NCBI GenBank assembly: GCA_017990795.1
Contig: JAGNNG010000023.1
Coordinates: 1-10,604, forward strand
DNA length: 10,604 bases
Source: Deltaproteobacteria bacterium
GTDB taxonomy: Bacteria; Myxococcota_A; Polyangia; Palsa-1104; JAEUJZ01
Direction of reading: 5' to 3'
The notes beneath the pieces are model-generated. The model made no database searches, had not been told where the DNA came from, and saw only the letters and a program-made list of their open reading frames with translations. Position 1 is the first letter of the stretch, and every line of letters starts with the position of its first letter. Positions 1-6,775 of this stretch are shown here, piece after piece. The translations under genes were made by a program, and so were the position numbers.

Positions 1-787
1 CGGCGCGCGGGGCATAGTGACGGGACATCATGCCGGGGGCGGCGCGGGCGGTGGTGTCCTCTTCCTGGCTACTGGCGGCAGGCTCTGGGCCTAGTGAAGT
101 CGCCAAGGAGGGCACTTCCAAGTCGGGCAGTAGCGCGCGCAAGGCGCGGACGGGCAGGGCACCGGGGCGCAGCAGGCGTGGCGGCGAGCAGGTGAGGTCT
201 ACGACCGTAGACTCGATGCCAAGCTGGCACGGGCCCCCGTCTAGGATCAGCGGCACCGCTGGTAGGCTGCGCGCGACATGCTGGGCGGTCGTGGGAGAGA
301 CTGACTCAGAGCGGTTGGCACTAGGGGCGGCCAGCGGCAGACCACAGGCCTGTAGCAGCGCCAGCGCGACGGGATGAGCGGGCACGCGCAGGGCCATGGT
401 GTCACGCCCGGCACTGACCATTGCTGGGATGCGTGGCCCGCGCGGCACCACCATCGTCAGCGGCCCGGGCCACAGCGCCGCCGCCAGTCGTGTCGCCGAT
501 TCCGGCCAAGCACTCGCCAAGGCTTCGGCAGCCTTCGCACTGGCAACGTGAACAATCAGGGGGTTGTACTTGGGGCGGCCTTTTAAGGCGTAGATACGCT
601 CGACGGCTGCGGTGGAAAGAGCGCTGGCGCCCAGGCCGTACACCGTCTCGGTAGGGAAGGCGCAGACCTGATCGTTTTTTAGCAGCGCCGCCGCGCGTGC
701 AAGCCCTGCCGCATCTGGTGCCACCACCGGTGGACCGTCAGCAGGCGGCGACTGGGGTGCAAGCGGCAGGGCAGGCAGCGTCGGCAT
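1..787 (-). CDS. tsaC: L-threonylcarbamoyladenylate synthase (Sua5/YrdC/TsaC), 3' end cut by window edge
   Basis: This enzyme makes threonylcarbamoyl-AMP from threonine, bicarbonate and ATP. It is the first step of the cytoplasmic pathway that puts t6A at position 37 of ANN-decoding tRNAs. Reading minus-strand from the ATG at 787, 262 codons stay open to the edge. Family signatures are in order: FPTETVYGLGA (44-54), KGRPKYNPLIVHV (69-81), WPGPLT (106-111), APSANRS (154-160) and GIESTVVDL (190-198). After an acidic/alanine linker, the fragment ends in PGMMSRHYAPRA. That matches the linker-to-C-terminal boundary of the long Sua5 type, so a Sua5 domain probably continues beyond the edge. The start codon lies 5 bp after the stop of the flavoprotein gene, with no convincing ribosome site of its own, suggesting translational coupling. 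An alanine/proline-rich stretch of about 35 residues precedes the catalytic domain. Function is certain; the exact subtype is inferred. Confidence 0.95.
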   Translation of the reverse strand, partial: MPTLPALPLAPQSPPADGPPVVAPDAAGLARAAALLKNDQVCAFPTETVYGLGASALSTAAVERIYALKGRPKYNPLIVHVASAKAAEALASAWPESATRLAAALWPGPLTMVVPRGPRIPAMVSAGRDTMALRVPAHPVALALLQACGLPLAAPSANRSESVSPTTAQHVARSLPAVPLILDGGPCQLGIESTVVDLTCSPPRLLRPGALPVRALRALLPDLEVPSLATSLGPEPAASSQEEDTTARAAPGMMSRHYAPRA

Positions 788-792
788 GCGGC

Positions 793-1875
793 TTAGGCGT
801 GCTCTAGTAGGTAGCGCAGCGGCGTCTGGACGACCTTGTGGGTGACCAGCGATGCCACCATGCCGAAGGCGGGGGTGTTGACGAAGTTCATAAAGCCCAC
901 TGCGGTGTTCAGCGGGATGGTGAAGGCGCGCTCGGTGCGCTTGGTGTAGTCCTTGTACAGCGCCTGGCCGGGGCTGGGCTCAGCGGCGATGCTCTTGGCC
1001 ATGACCTGAGCCGAGCGCATGGCGTACGAGATGCCTTCGCCGGTGGCCGCGTGGGTCAGGCGGGCGGCCTCTCCGATCCACAGGGCGCCGGGCGCGGCGA
1101 TGGGGCCAATCTTGTTTGTATAGACGATGGGGTGGCCCCGGTACTTGCCGATCTGCTCTGCCCCTTTGAGGCGGTCGCCGAGGTTGCGCTCCAGGACCTC
1201 TTGCAGCAGCTGCTTGGGGTCGGCGGGGTCTTCGGGGTCGTAGCAGATGCCGACGTTGACGCGGGTGTCGGTCTCGGGGAAAAGCCAGCCGTACCAGGGC
1301 TTTACGCGCTTGTCGAAGAACATCTCTAGGACGCCCCGGGTGTAAGGGACACCGTCGTACCAGGCCATGATGGCGGCAATCTGACGACGCTTGCGCTTAT
1401 CGATCGAGAAGCGGGAGTGCGCGCCATCGGCAAAGATGACCAGGTCGGCTTCGATGTCGGTCTTGCCATCGGTGATGCCGCAGATGCGGCCACTGGGGTC
1501 GCGCAAGGGGCGCTTGACGGCGTAGCCTTGGACGAACTTGGCGCCGGTGCGCTCGGCGGTAAAGGCGATCTCGGCGTCGAAGGTGGCGCGCGGGATGATC
1601 CAGGCGGCTTCGGTGTTGCTGGCTAAGATGGCCTCTTGGCCGCTGGGGGCGACAAAGCGGCAGCCGCGAATGCCCAGCGCCATGCCCTTCATTTGGTCGT
1701 ACAGGCCCAGCTCTTTGCAGAGGGTGACGCAGCGGGGGCCAAGGCCACTGCCGCAGGTCTTCATGCGCGGGAACTCGTCGCGGTCGACAAATACGATCTC
1801 GTGGCGGCGCTCTTGCGCGAGCAGCAGGGCGGCGGTCGAGCCTCCTGGGCCCGCGCCGACGATGGCTATCTTCAT
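793..1875 (-). CDS. FAD-dependent oxidoreductase, geranylgeranyl reductase family
   Basis: A 360-residue flavoprotein of the geranylgeranyl reductase/FixC-like branch of the p-hydroxybenzoate hydroxylase superfamily. Characterised relatives saturate isoprenoid chains (digeranylgeranyl lipids, phytyl or menaquinone side chains); the substrate here cannot be read from sequence. The N-terminal Rossmann motif is GAGPGG (7-12), with acidic D31 at the end of strand 2 to bind the FAD ribose. A KTCGSGL segment (39-45) corresponds to the family's PCGGGL loop. DGAHS (150-154) is the second FAD motif. WYGWLFPETDTRVNVG (194-209) matches the YxWxFP substrate-pocket motif. GEAARLTHAATGEGISYAMRSA (268-289) is the third FAD-binding motif. 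Start choice is supported by GGAG (1884-1887, minus strand) 8 nt upstream. It is the first gene of a probable two-gene unit with sua5. No membrane segment is evident. The ordinary family length argues for a complete gene. Confidence 0.9.
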   Translation of the reverse strand: MKIAIVGAGPGGSTAALLLAQERRHEIVFVDRDEFPRMKTCGSGLGPRCVTLCKELGLYDQMKGMALGIRGCRFVAPSGQEAILASNTEAAWIIPRATFDAEIAFTAERTGAKFVQGYAVKRPLRDPSGRICGITDGKTDIEADLVIFADGAHSRFSIDKRKRRQIAAIMAWYDGVPYTRGVLEMFFDKRVKPWYGWLFPETDTRVNVGICYDPEDPADPKQLLQEVLERNLGDRLKGAEQIGKYRGHPIVYTNKIGPIAAPGALWIGEAARLTHAATGEGISYAMRSAQVMAKSIAAEPSPGQALYKDYTKRTERAFTIPLNTAVGFMNFVNTPAFGMVASLVTHKVVQTPLRYLLEHA

Positions 1876-2317
1876 AGGTTAGTCTCCAAGTAAGGCTTTA
1901 GGTCGGGGCCAGTCCGGCCACTTCAGCTGCGAATGGGACAGCAAGCGGCCCGCATGCTAGCGAGTCTTGCCTGCAGTGTCACCATGCACCCGCACCCCAA
2001 AGCGGCTTTCCGCAGGTGCCTTGTGCCAGATGTTGTTTGACGTCGGTCACAGGGTCGCGGAATGGGCCCTGCTGGTCGCGCACTTCGCAAAAATCCTGCA
2101 AAATCGATCTTAGGTGGCTGCGTGGTTGCGCTACATTCCGGCGCACCGCGCGATTCGGACCGGCAAGCGCGCGGTTCTAGCGAGCACCCGAAACGACCAT
2201 GACCAAGCCCTGCAATACGGTAGAACCGGAGCATCGGCGCTGGCAGGCGGAGCGACCCTCGGGGCTTCGCACCGCTACAGCCAGCGACGCTGCATGGCGC
2301 TATCGCTTGGACGGGGG
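1876..2317. other. Intergenic region between divergent genes
   Basis: Between the flavoprotein gene (minus) and the zinc-ribbon gene (plus) I find no convincing gene. It must hold the promoters for both directions. A TTGACG at 2037-2042 resembles a -35 box, but no matching -10 was seen. A frame upstream of the zinc-ribbon gene stays open from an ATG at 2114. The encoded 60-odd residues are low-similarity, arginine/alanine-rich sequence without a recognisable domain. I treat it as probably noncoding, although an N-terminal extension cannot be excluded. Confidence 0.45.
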
Positions 2318-2920
2318 ATGGCCTGGGCGAATCGGGGCTCTTTGACCTGGGAGCGAGCCTTGGAGCAGGTAAAAGTTGGCGGGGAGACCTCCGCGTATTG
2401 CACATCTTGCCGTGACATACGGCATCACGTAGTAGTGGCCATGACTGGGACCGTCCCGGCCAAGGTCGAGTGTCTGAGCTGCCACAAGCAGCACAAGTAC
2501 AAAGCCTATCGGCCAGGCGAAAAGCCCGCCAAGCCAAAGGCACCAAAGGTCAAGGCGGCGACCGGACCGGTCACGCGTAAGACCGGCAAGGCGGCGGCCA
2601 GCGCTGCGATCACCGGCGCGGCCCAGCTAGAGGCGCTGCTGGCGTCTAAGTCCTCGGTGACGGCTAAGGCATATGCTCCGGCAGAGCGCTTTTCCGTAGG
2701 CGACTTGCTAGCTCACCCGAGCTTTGGCATTGGCGCAGTGACCAGCATTCCTTCACCGGGCAAGATCTCGGTGCTGTTCCGCGATGCTACGCGCTTGCTC
2801 CTGCATGAGCGCGCGGCGGCGGCGGCTGCTGCTGCACCTCGGCTGGCACCACCGCCACGTCGGGAAGATGGCCCGCGCGGCGTCAGTGATGCGCCACCGA
2901 AGGTCAAGCCACTGCTGTAA
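2318..2920 (+). CDS. Zinc-ribbon protein with PcrA/UvrD-type Tudor-like C-terminal motif
   Basis: About 200 residues from the ATG at 2318. I do not recognise a named gene. Residues 25-62 form a likely zinc ribbon with two CxxC knuckles, Cys28/31 (YCTSC) and Cys52/55 (CLSC), separated by a histidine/valine-rich strand segment. A lysine/proline/alanine linker follows (63-95). Residues 125-164 contain FSVGDLLAHPSFGIGAV and a following strand ending RLLLHE. This resembles the VGDxVxHxxFGxGxV pattern of the small Tudor-like domain at the C-terminus of PcrA/UvrD helicases, which contacts RNA polymerase. An alanine run (166-173) and a proline-rich basic tail end the protein. A nucleic-acid or polymerase-associated role is inference only. 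The start is uncertain: no good ribosome site was found, and ATGs at 2114 and 2294 and a TTG at 2343 are in frame. The zinc ribbon starts after all of these, so the domain content does not change. Confidence 0.7.
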   Translation: MAWANRGSLTWERALEQVKVGGETSAYCTSCRDIRHHVVVAMTGTVPAKVECLSCHKQHKYKAYRPGEKPAKPKAPKVKAATGPVTRKTGKAAASAAITGAAQLEALLASKSSVTAKAYAPAERFSVGDLLAHPSFGIGAVTSIPSPGKISVLFRDATRLLLHERAAAAAAAAPRLAPPPRREDGPRGVSDAPPKVKPLL

Positions 2921-3093
2921 CTTCTGGTGCCGCCCAGTCCACCGGGGAGTCCGGTCGCGCTGGGAAGCCAGGAGCTTAGGGGGAGTAGGAGAAGCAAAGA
3001 AGCGGGGTTTTTGCCAAGGCTGCCAATCTGGGCCTTGTGCAAGGACCCCGTGGGGTTGGTCCTGTCGCTGGGCTGTGGGCGGCTTGGTATTCC
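2921..3093. terminator. Convergent intergenic region with two stem-loops
   Basis: The zinc-ribbon and STAS-like genes converge here. CAAGGC at 3015-3020 pairs with GCCTTG at 3032-3037. ACCCCGTGGGGT at 3045-3056 is a tight inverted repeat, alternatively nested in GGACC (3043-3047) and GGTCC (3058-3062). A T5 run follows AGCGGGG near 3008-3012 but precedes these stems on the plus strand. Neither stem has the classic trailing U tract, so a bidirectional terminator is plausible but weak. Confidence 0.3.
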
Positions 3094-3483
3094 CTAGTGG
3101 GGCAGCTTCCGTAGCCGAGACAGCCATAGCTGCGCATCCTGCACGCGAGAAAACGGCTTGATCTGCTGCTTGCTGGCCATCGACATGGTCGCCAAGATCA
3201 TGTGCCACAGCCGGTTCTCGGTGATGACGGCGACGGCTACTAGACGGTGGCGGTGGCGCGCGTTCCAGGCTGTGAAAAGCTCGCGGGCCTGGGCGTCGTA
3301 GCCGGTCATGGCACGGCAGTCCACGATCAGACCCGGCTTGTAGATGCTAAGCAGATCGCTCTCACGAACTTTGCCAAGCTGCAGTGTCAGCGCTGCCTCG
3401 GTAAGGTGGCCTGTAAGCTCCACCAGAAAGTTCTCGGGTGGCTTGGCTGCGGGAGAGCTGGGAGATGCGGTAGTTGCCATCAT
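3094..3483 (-). CDS. SpoIIAA-like / STAS-SEC14-type small protein
   Basis: A 129-residue protein with a low-complexity Ala/Ser/Pro N-terminus (about residues 1-16) and one alpha/beta domain. Key stretches are GLIVDCRAMTGYDAQARELF (51-70), where a buried strand ends in an acidic residue as in STAS folds. They continue with a helix, then RLVAVAVITENRLWHMI (80-96), then MSMASKQQIKPF and DAQLWLS (100-122). This order fits the STAS/SEC14-like SpoIIAA family found singly in many proteobacteria, whose role is usually unknown. The serine phosphorylated in true anti-sigma antagonists is not obvious; the equivalent loop reads MTGYD. Start: the ATG at 3483 has AAGG 8 nt upstream. A second ATG follows immediately. 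A stem-loop lies just upstream of the ribosome site. No anti-sigma factor or kinase gene neighbours it, so partner-switching is not supported by context. Confidence 0.75.
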   Translation of the reverse strand: MMATTASPSSPAAKPPENFLVELTGHLTEAALTLQLGKVRESDLLSIYKPGLIVDCRAMTGYDAQARELFTAWNARHRHRLVAVAVITENRLWHMILATMSMASKQQIKPFSRVQDAQLWLSRLRKLPH

Positions 3484-3757
3484 GTATCAGCCTTAGGCAC
3501 GACCTGTGCCGCTCTTGCATCGTGAAGAAATTGGTGCGGTTGGCGCATCCCGACCGAGGGCTGCTGGTGGCTTCTCCGATCGGGCTCGCAGGTTCCCTTC
3601 GGGAGCAGTCGGTCTTGCTCTTTAGGGCTGCTGCCACCGAGCTTGCGGGGCGATCTAGGTTCGGGAAGGCTTTGCGCAGGACTGCAGGGGATGGGTCGGA
3701 AGGCAGTGGGCTCGCCGCCGCAGCTCTCGCTGAAACGGCGAACCCCCAAAGGGCTAG
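3484..3757. other. Intergenic region, OmpA-like gene to STAS-like gene
   Basis: This gap separates two minus-strand genes. No clear terminator follows the OmpA stop; the sequence just after it reads CCCTTTGGGGG without a U tract. The leader stem-loop of the STAS-like gene lies at its lower end. An 89-codon frame from a TTG at 3749 fills it and overlaps the downstream ATG, but its composition does not look like a protein. Confidence 0.4.
3496..3510 (-). promoter_or_regulatory. Stem-loop in leader of the STAS-like gene
   Basis: GGCAC (3496-3500) and GTGCC (3506-3510) form a perfect 5-bp stem with a 5-nt loop, immediately upstream of the AAGG ribosome site on the minus strand. It could influence translation start. 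It is short, and chance occurrence in GC-rich DNA is possible. Confidence 0.25.
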
Positions 3758-5818
3758 CTACTTTTTGCCCTTCTTGCCTTTTTTGCCCTTCTTACTGGTG
3801 CCATCGCTCTGATCCGGCGACTTGGGAGCCTCGACCGTCTTGGAGTCCACGGTGACGACGCCAGCCGGGGCCGCCGGGTCGGTGATGATGAAGTCGACGC
3901 GGCGGTTCTTGGCGCGACCGACTTCCTTCTTGTTGTCGGCGATGGGCTTGTCGGGACCGTAGCCCTTGGCGGTCAGGCGGTCGGCCTCGATCTTGTGCTC
4001 GACCAGCCACTTCATAACGCTCTTGGCGCGGCGATCCGAGAGATCGACGTTGTAGTCGTGCTTACCGCGATCGTCGGTGTGGCCTTCGATCGAGACCTTC
4101 TTGATCTCCTTGGCTGCGGTCAGCGCGTCAGCCACCGACTGCAGGACCGGGAAGCTCTTGGCGAGGATCACGTCCTTGTTGGTCGCGAAGAACACGGGCT
4201 TGACGATCACCAGCTGGCCGTTTTTGACCTCGACCAGGCTTGGGCAGCCGTTCTTCTTCGGATCGGGATGCGGCGCGCCGGGCTTGTCTGGGCACGCATC
4301 CTCGGGATCTACGACGGTATCTTTGTCGCGATCGGGCAGCGGGCAGCCGAGCTTGGCCGGATCTGGGTGCGCGCTCTTATGGACATCTGGGCACAGGTCG
4401 TTCGGATCGAGCACGCCGTCTTTGTCTCGATCGCCAGCCGGGCAGCCCAGGCGTGCGGGGTCTGGGGTGTCACTCTTGTGCTGATCTGGGCACAGGTCCT
4501 GCGGATCGAGTACGCCGTCGCCATCGCGGTCGCCAAGCGGGCAGCCTAGCTTGTCGGGATCGGGCGTCTTGCCCTTATGCAGGTCTGGGCAGAGGTCTTG
4601 CGGATCAAGCACTCCGTCGCCATCGCGATCGCCGAGCGGACAGCCGAGCTTGTCGGGATCGGGGTTTTTGCCCTTCGGCGTGTCGGGGCAAAGATCAATC
4701 TTATCGACGACGAGGTCGCGATCTCGATCCGGACAGCCGTGGGTCTTGGCGTCGTCCGTGCTGATACCGGCATCATCGGGACAGGCGTCGGCGACATCTA
4801 GGATGCCGTCTTGGTCACGATCTCCGGGCAGCTCCTCGCTGGGCATCGGCGCGTAAGCAATGCGCGCGAGCAAGCGGAAGTCGGGGGTACCGGGCGCGCG
4901 TAGCACACCGACGCCACCACCCAGGCCCAGGTTGAGCACGCGAGCGACGTTATAGTGCGCACCGAGCAGCACTTCCAGCGTCGTAAAGTCGCGCACAAAC
5001 GGCTTGGCGGCATCGGTGCCTAGGAGCACGGTGCCCATCGTGGCTTCTGGCCCGATGGCAAAGCGGCGCTTGGTGTCGGCGTAGGCGATGGCAGCGCCAA
5101 ACTGCAGCTCGGAGCCGACGCTGCTACCTGCATCATCGACGCCCATGCCGATTCGCGCAGCGGGTCTATAGAGGAAGCCGCCGGTAAACGACCACATGAT
5201 GTTGTGGGTTAGACCGCCAAAGACCAGGCGCGGTAGGACGCGGACGCCTTGGTCGCTTTCCTGCTGGGCGATGCTGTCGGTAAACTTGCGCAGGGGCACC
5301 CAGACGCTGGCGCCAATGCTCATCGAGAAGGCGCCCTTATAGGGCTGCCCAAACAGTCGCACCATCAGGCCGAAGCGTGGATCACCAACGGCGACCCCGC
5401 TGATGGGGCTGACGCCAGCCACCGGGGTATCGCTGCCGCGCTCAAGCAGCACGACCGGTAGCGAGCCGGTGATTAAGACGCGGTCCAGGAACGAACCGGC
5501 TAGGTCGACGTGACCGATCAGCTGATGCGCGATGACTGCGGTCTGCTGGGAGAAGCTGCCGTCGGCGTTGGAGCGGCCAAAGACCAGCGGGTTGTGCCCG
5601 TAGTTCAGGGTGATACCAGCCGCGAAGTAGCGCATCGACGAGTACCAAGGGTGATCAACGGCAAAAGACCACTCGCCGGCAGCGGTGGGCTCGTAGCGGT
5701 TGATCTGGAAGCCAGAGTTGGCACTCTGAGCGGATGCGGTCTGCGCAGTTGCGAGCATCGCGCAGGCGGCAAAGCCTAGCGATTTCCACAATCCGCGTCG
5801 TTTCTTTGGTCGCTTCAC
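3758..5818 (-). CDS. OmpA-family outer-membrane protein with TSP3 repeats
   Basis: A 686-residue exported protein that probably links the outer membrane to peptidoglycan. Residues 1-30 are a signal peptide with a basic start (KRPKKRR), a hydrophobic core and an ASA|Q cleavage site. Residues 31-325 alternate short amphipathic strands and glycine-rich turns, consistent with an outer-membrane beta-barrel. Residues 332-527 hold six thrombospondin type 3 repeats (DxDxDGxxDxxDxCPD type) with acidic loops expected to bind calcium and paired cysteines. Residues 540-648 are the OmpA C-terminal peptidoglycan-binding domain: EGHTDDRG (578-585), LSDRRAKSV (593-601) and NRRVDF (638-643). The conserved Asp of HTD and the Arg of RRA are the expected diaminopimelate contacts. 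The tail ends in a lysine/glycine repeat (KKG). The start is GTG, with AGGAGG exactly 5 nt upstream, so it is well fixed. The N-terminal barrel's transport or adhesion role is unknown. Confidence 0.92.
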   Translation of the reverse strand: MKRPKKRRGLWKSLGFAACAMLATAQTASAQSANSGFQINRYEPTAAGEWSFAVDHPWYSSMRYFAAGITLNYGHNPLVFGRSNADGSFSQQTAVIAHQLIGHVDLAGSFLDRVLITGSLPVVLLERGSDTPVAGVSPISGVAVGDPRFGLMVRLFGQPYKGAFSMSIGASVWVPLRKFTDSIAQQESDQGVRVLPRLVFGGLTHNIMWSFTGGFLYRPAARIGMGVDDAGSSVGSELQFGAAIAYADTKRRFAIGPEATMGTVLLGTDAAKPFVRDFTTLEVLLGAHYNVARVLNLGLGGGVGVLRAPGTPDFRLLARIAYAPMPSEELPGDRDQDGILDVADACPDDAGISTDDAKTHGCPDRDRDLVVDKIDLCPDTPKGKNPDPDKLGCPLGDRDGDGVLDPQDLCPDLHKGKTPDPDKLGCPLGDRDGDGVLDPQDLCPDQHKSDTPDPARLGCPAGDRDKDGVLDPNDLCPDVHKSAHPDPAKLGCPLPDRDKDTVVDPEDACPDKPGAPHPDPKKNGCPSLVEVKNGQLVIVKPVFFATNKDVILAKSFPVLQSVADALTAAKEIKKVSIEGHTDDRGKHDYNVDLSDRRAKSVMKWLVEHKIEADRLTAKGYGPDKPIADNKKEVGRAKNRRVDFIITDPAAPAGVVTVDSKTVEAPKSPDQSDGTSKKGKKGKKGKK
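4238..4825 (-). repeat. Tandem 99-bp TSP3-coding repeats
   Basis: Six consecutive coding units lie within the OmpA-like gene, five of 33 codons (99 bp) and one slightly shorter at the N-terminal end. Each encodes an acidic DRDxDG loop, an LCPD or ACPD turn and a PDPxxxGCP end. The three central units (about 4336-4633) are nearly identical in protein and similar in DNA, including a shared LGDRDGDGVLDPQDLCPD block in two of them. This suggests recent duplication and possible copy-number change. Confidence 0.85.
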
Positions 5819-5823
5819 AGGGT

Positions 5824-5829
5824 CCTCCT
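5824..5829 (-). promoter_or_regulatory. Shine-Dalgarno AGGAGG that fixes the GTG start
   Basis: A perfect AGGAGG on the minus strand lies 5 nt (ACCCT) before the GTG at 5818-5816. It is the strongest ribosome site in the window. It fits a highly expressed outer-membrane protein and supports the non-ATG start. Confidence 0.85.
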
Positions 5830-5846
5830 ATTTTTGTCAGTCATCG

Positions 5847-5866
5847 CTCCGGGATTCTCGCCGGAG
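5847..5866 (-). promoter_or_regulatory. 5' leader stem-loop of the OmpA-like gene
   Basis: CTCCGG (5847-5852) and CCGGAG (5861-5866) make a perfect 6-bp stem with an 8-nt loop, 17 nt upstream of the Shine-Dalgarno. Leader hairpins are known to stabilise ompA-type mRNAs in enterobacteria. The same role here is inference and assumes that transcription starts above 5866. Confidence 0.35.
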
Positions 5867-6605
5867 GGATAAGTAAAGAAGTGCTGGTGACTCAGCTGAG
5901 CGCATATCGCCACTGTTTCGGAGCGCAAATCGCGATATCGAATCTATGGCTTAGTGCGTGGTTCCACATTCCTAGGGGGAATCCTCGCTGAGTCGTGCTT
6001 TCCCCCCCTAGTATGGATGTGTAGCACAAGAAATTTTACTCTAGCATGCCAGACAATTGCCGGGTTTTGGGAAGTTGTTAGTACATGCCTACAATTACTA
6101 GGTAAACGCACATGTCTACAGTCCTATCAGCTACACCCAGGTCGCGCCTGACCTTGTATGCATAAGTACTAGGGTTGTGTCGATCGCTACGATTATTGGT
6201 TCCGACTGTTCAAACCCGTATGTTTGCTTGATATTTTCGATTTGGTGCAGACAACGAGTGGCTATGTTCACAACCAGTATTGTGGGTTTAGTTAGTGGTT
6301 TAAACTGGTTAGGCGGTAATGTCTGCGCTTCAGCTTTCTGTGTATCCAGCAGCACCAAGCCGTGAGCGCCTGACCACGGCGCCGGCGCGACGGTGAATTG
6401 TTAGATCGAGACGGCTTGCCGCTCCCCGCGGCGGTCTCGTCTGGCACTAGATAGTGGCTGTACTGGTTTGCCACTGCGCTTTGGCGGTAGCGGCGTAGCC
6501 AACAGAGAGACGGCTCTGTGTGTAGCAGTAGTTGTTCCAGTTTTGGCTGCGTGTGGGTTAGGGGGTAGTGCCGCACCTTGCTGTAATCAATTCAACAAGA
6601 TAGGA
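5867..6605. other. Long intergenic region with low-GC core
   Basis: I see no supported gene here. It must carry the divergent promoters of the OmpA-like gene and probably of the FHA activator. By hand count, 6001-6360 is about 46% GC, well under its neighbours (about 63% in a sampled line of the activator gene). Short inverted repeats include CTAGGGGGAA (5972-5981) with TTCCCCCCCTAG (6000-6011), AGGTC/GACCT (6139-6154), GCGCC/GGCGC (6366-6382) and CGAGAC/GTCTCG (6407-6439). The last encloses GCCGC/GCGGC. A TTG-initiated 88-codon frame (6468-6734) with a lipobox-like LAAC is noted separately as doubtful. Confidence 0.4.
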
Positions 6606-6713
6606 GCTTGCTGCTCAGCCTGCGGGCTGTCGCTGGCGATTCGATTGTTTCCGTTTCCGGATCCGATCGGAGATCTGAAACGGAGCGCGGGTAGCAAGCA
6701 GCACTGGCTGCTT
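6606..6713 (+). ncRNA. Candidate structured leader RNA upstream of the FHA activator
   Basis: Several stems nest here. The outer stem GCTTGCT (6606-6612) pairs with AGCAAGC (6693-6699). It can extend inward by four more pairs, including wobbles (6613-6616 with 6689-6692). Inside are CAGCC/GGCTG with a TGCG loop (6616-6629; shares base 6616 with the extended stem) and an 8-bp stem TCCGTTTC/GAAACGGA (6650-6657, 6677-6684). The 8-bp stem encloses the palindrome TCCGATCGGA. The outer stem's right arm overlaps a competing perfect hairpin, AAGCAGC-ACTG-GCTGCTT (6696-6713), so the two folds exclude each other. It ends 62 nt before the activator's ATG. No U-run directly follows the alternative hairpin; a T5 lies at 6753-6757. 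Transcription of this stretch is assumed, not shown, and it matches no riboswitch class I recognise. Confidence 0.3.
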
Positions 6714-6775
6714 ATCGACGCAACGTCATACTAGACCGCAGAGATACAGGGCTTTTTGATATCATTGTCGCTCTT

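Noticed and set aside
1923..2546. 207-codon minus-strand frame, arginine/proline/serine-rich
   Set aside because: It overlaps the zinc-ribbon gene, has no recognisable domain or ribosome site, and has the composition of an antisense frame in GC-rich DNA.
2753..3208. 151-codon minus-strand frame
   Set aside because: It overlaps the 3' ends of both the zinc-ribbon and STAS-like genes; the sequence is unstructured and unlike a real protein.
3480..3749. 89-codon minus-strand frame whose TGA overlaps the STAS-like ATG
   Set aside because: The overlap looks like operon coupling, but the start is TTG with no ribosome site, and the Pro/Ser/Arg/Gln-rich sequence shows no domain.
3700..3760. Possible terminator after the OmpA-like gene
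   Set aside because: Only a 3-bp CCC/GGG pairing without a U tract was found.
6131..6358. 75-codon minus-strand frame in the low-GC stretch
   Set aside because: No ribosome site, no domain, and it is explained by low stop density by chance. I could not link it to a transposase or toxin family.
6440..6480. TGGCAC/TGGTTTGCCACTGC sequences resembling a sigma-54 promoter
   Set aside because: The spacing between GG and GC is not the required 10 nt in any arrangement I tried.
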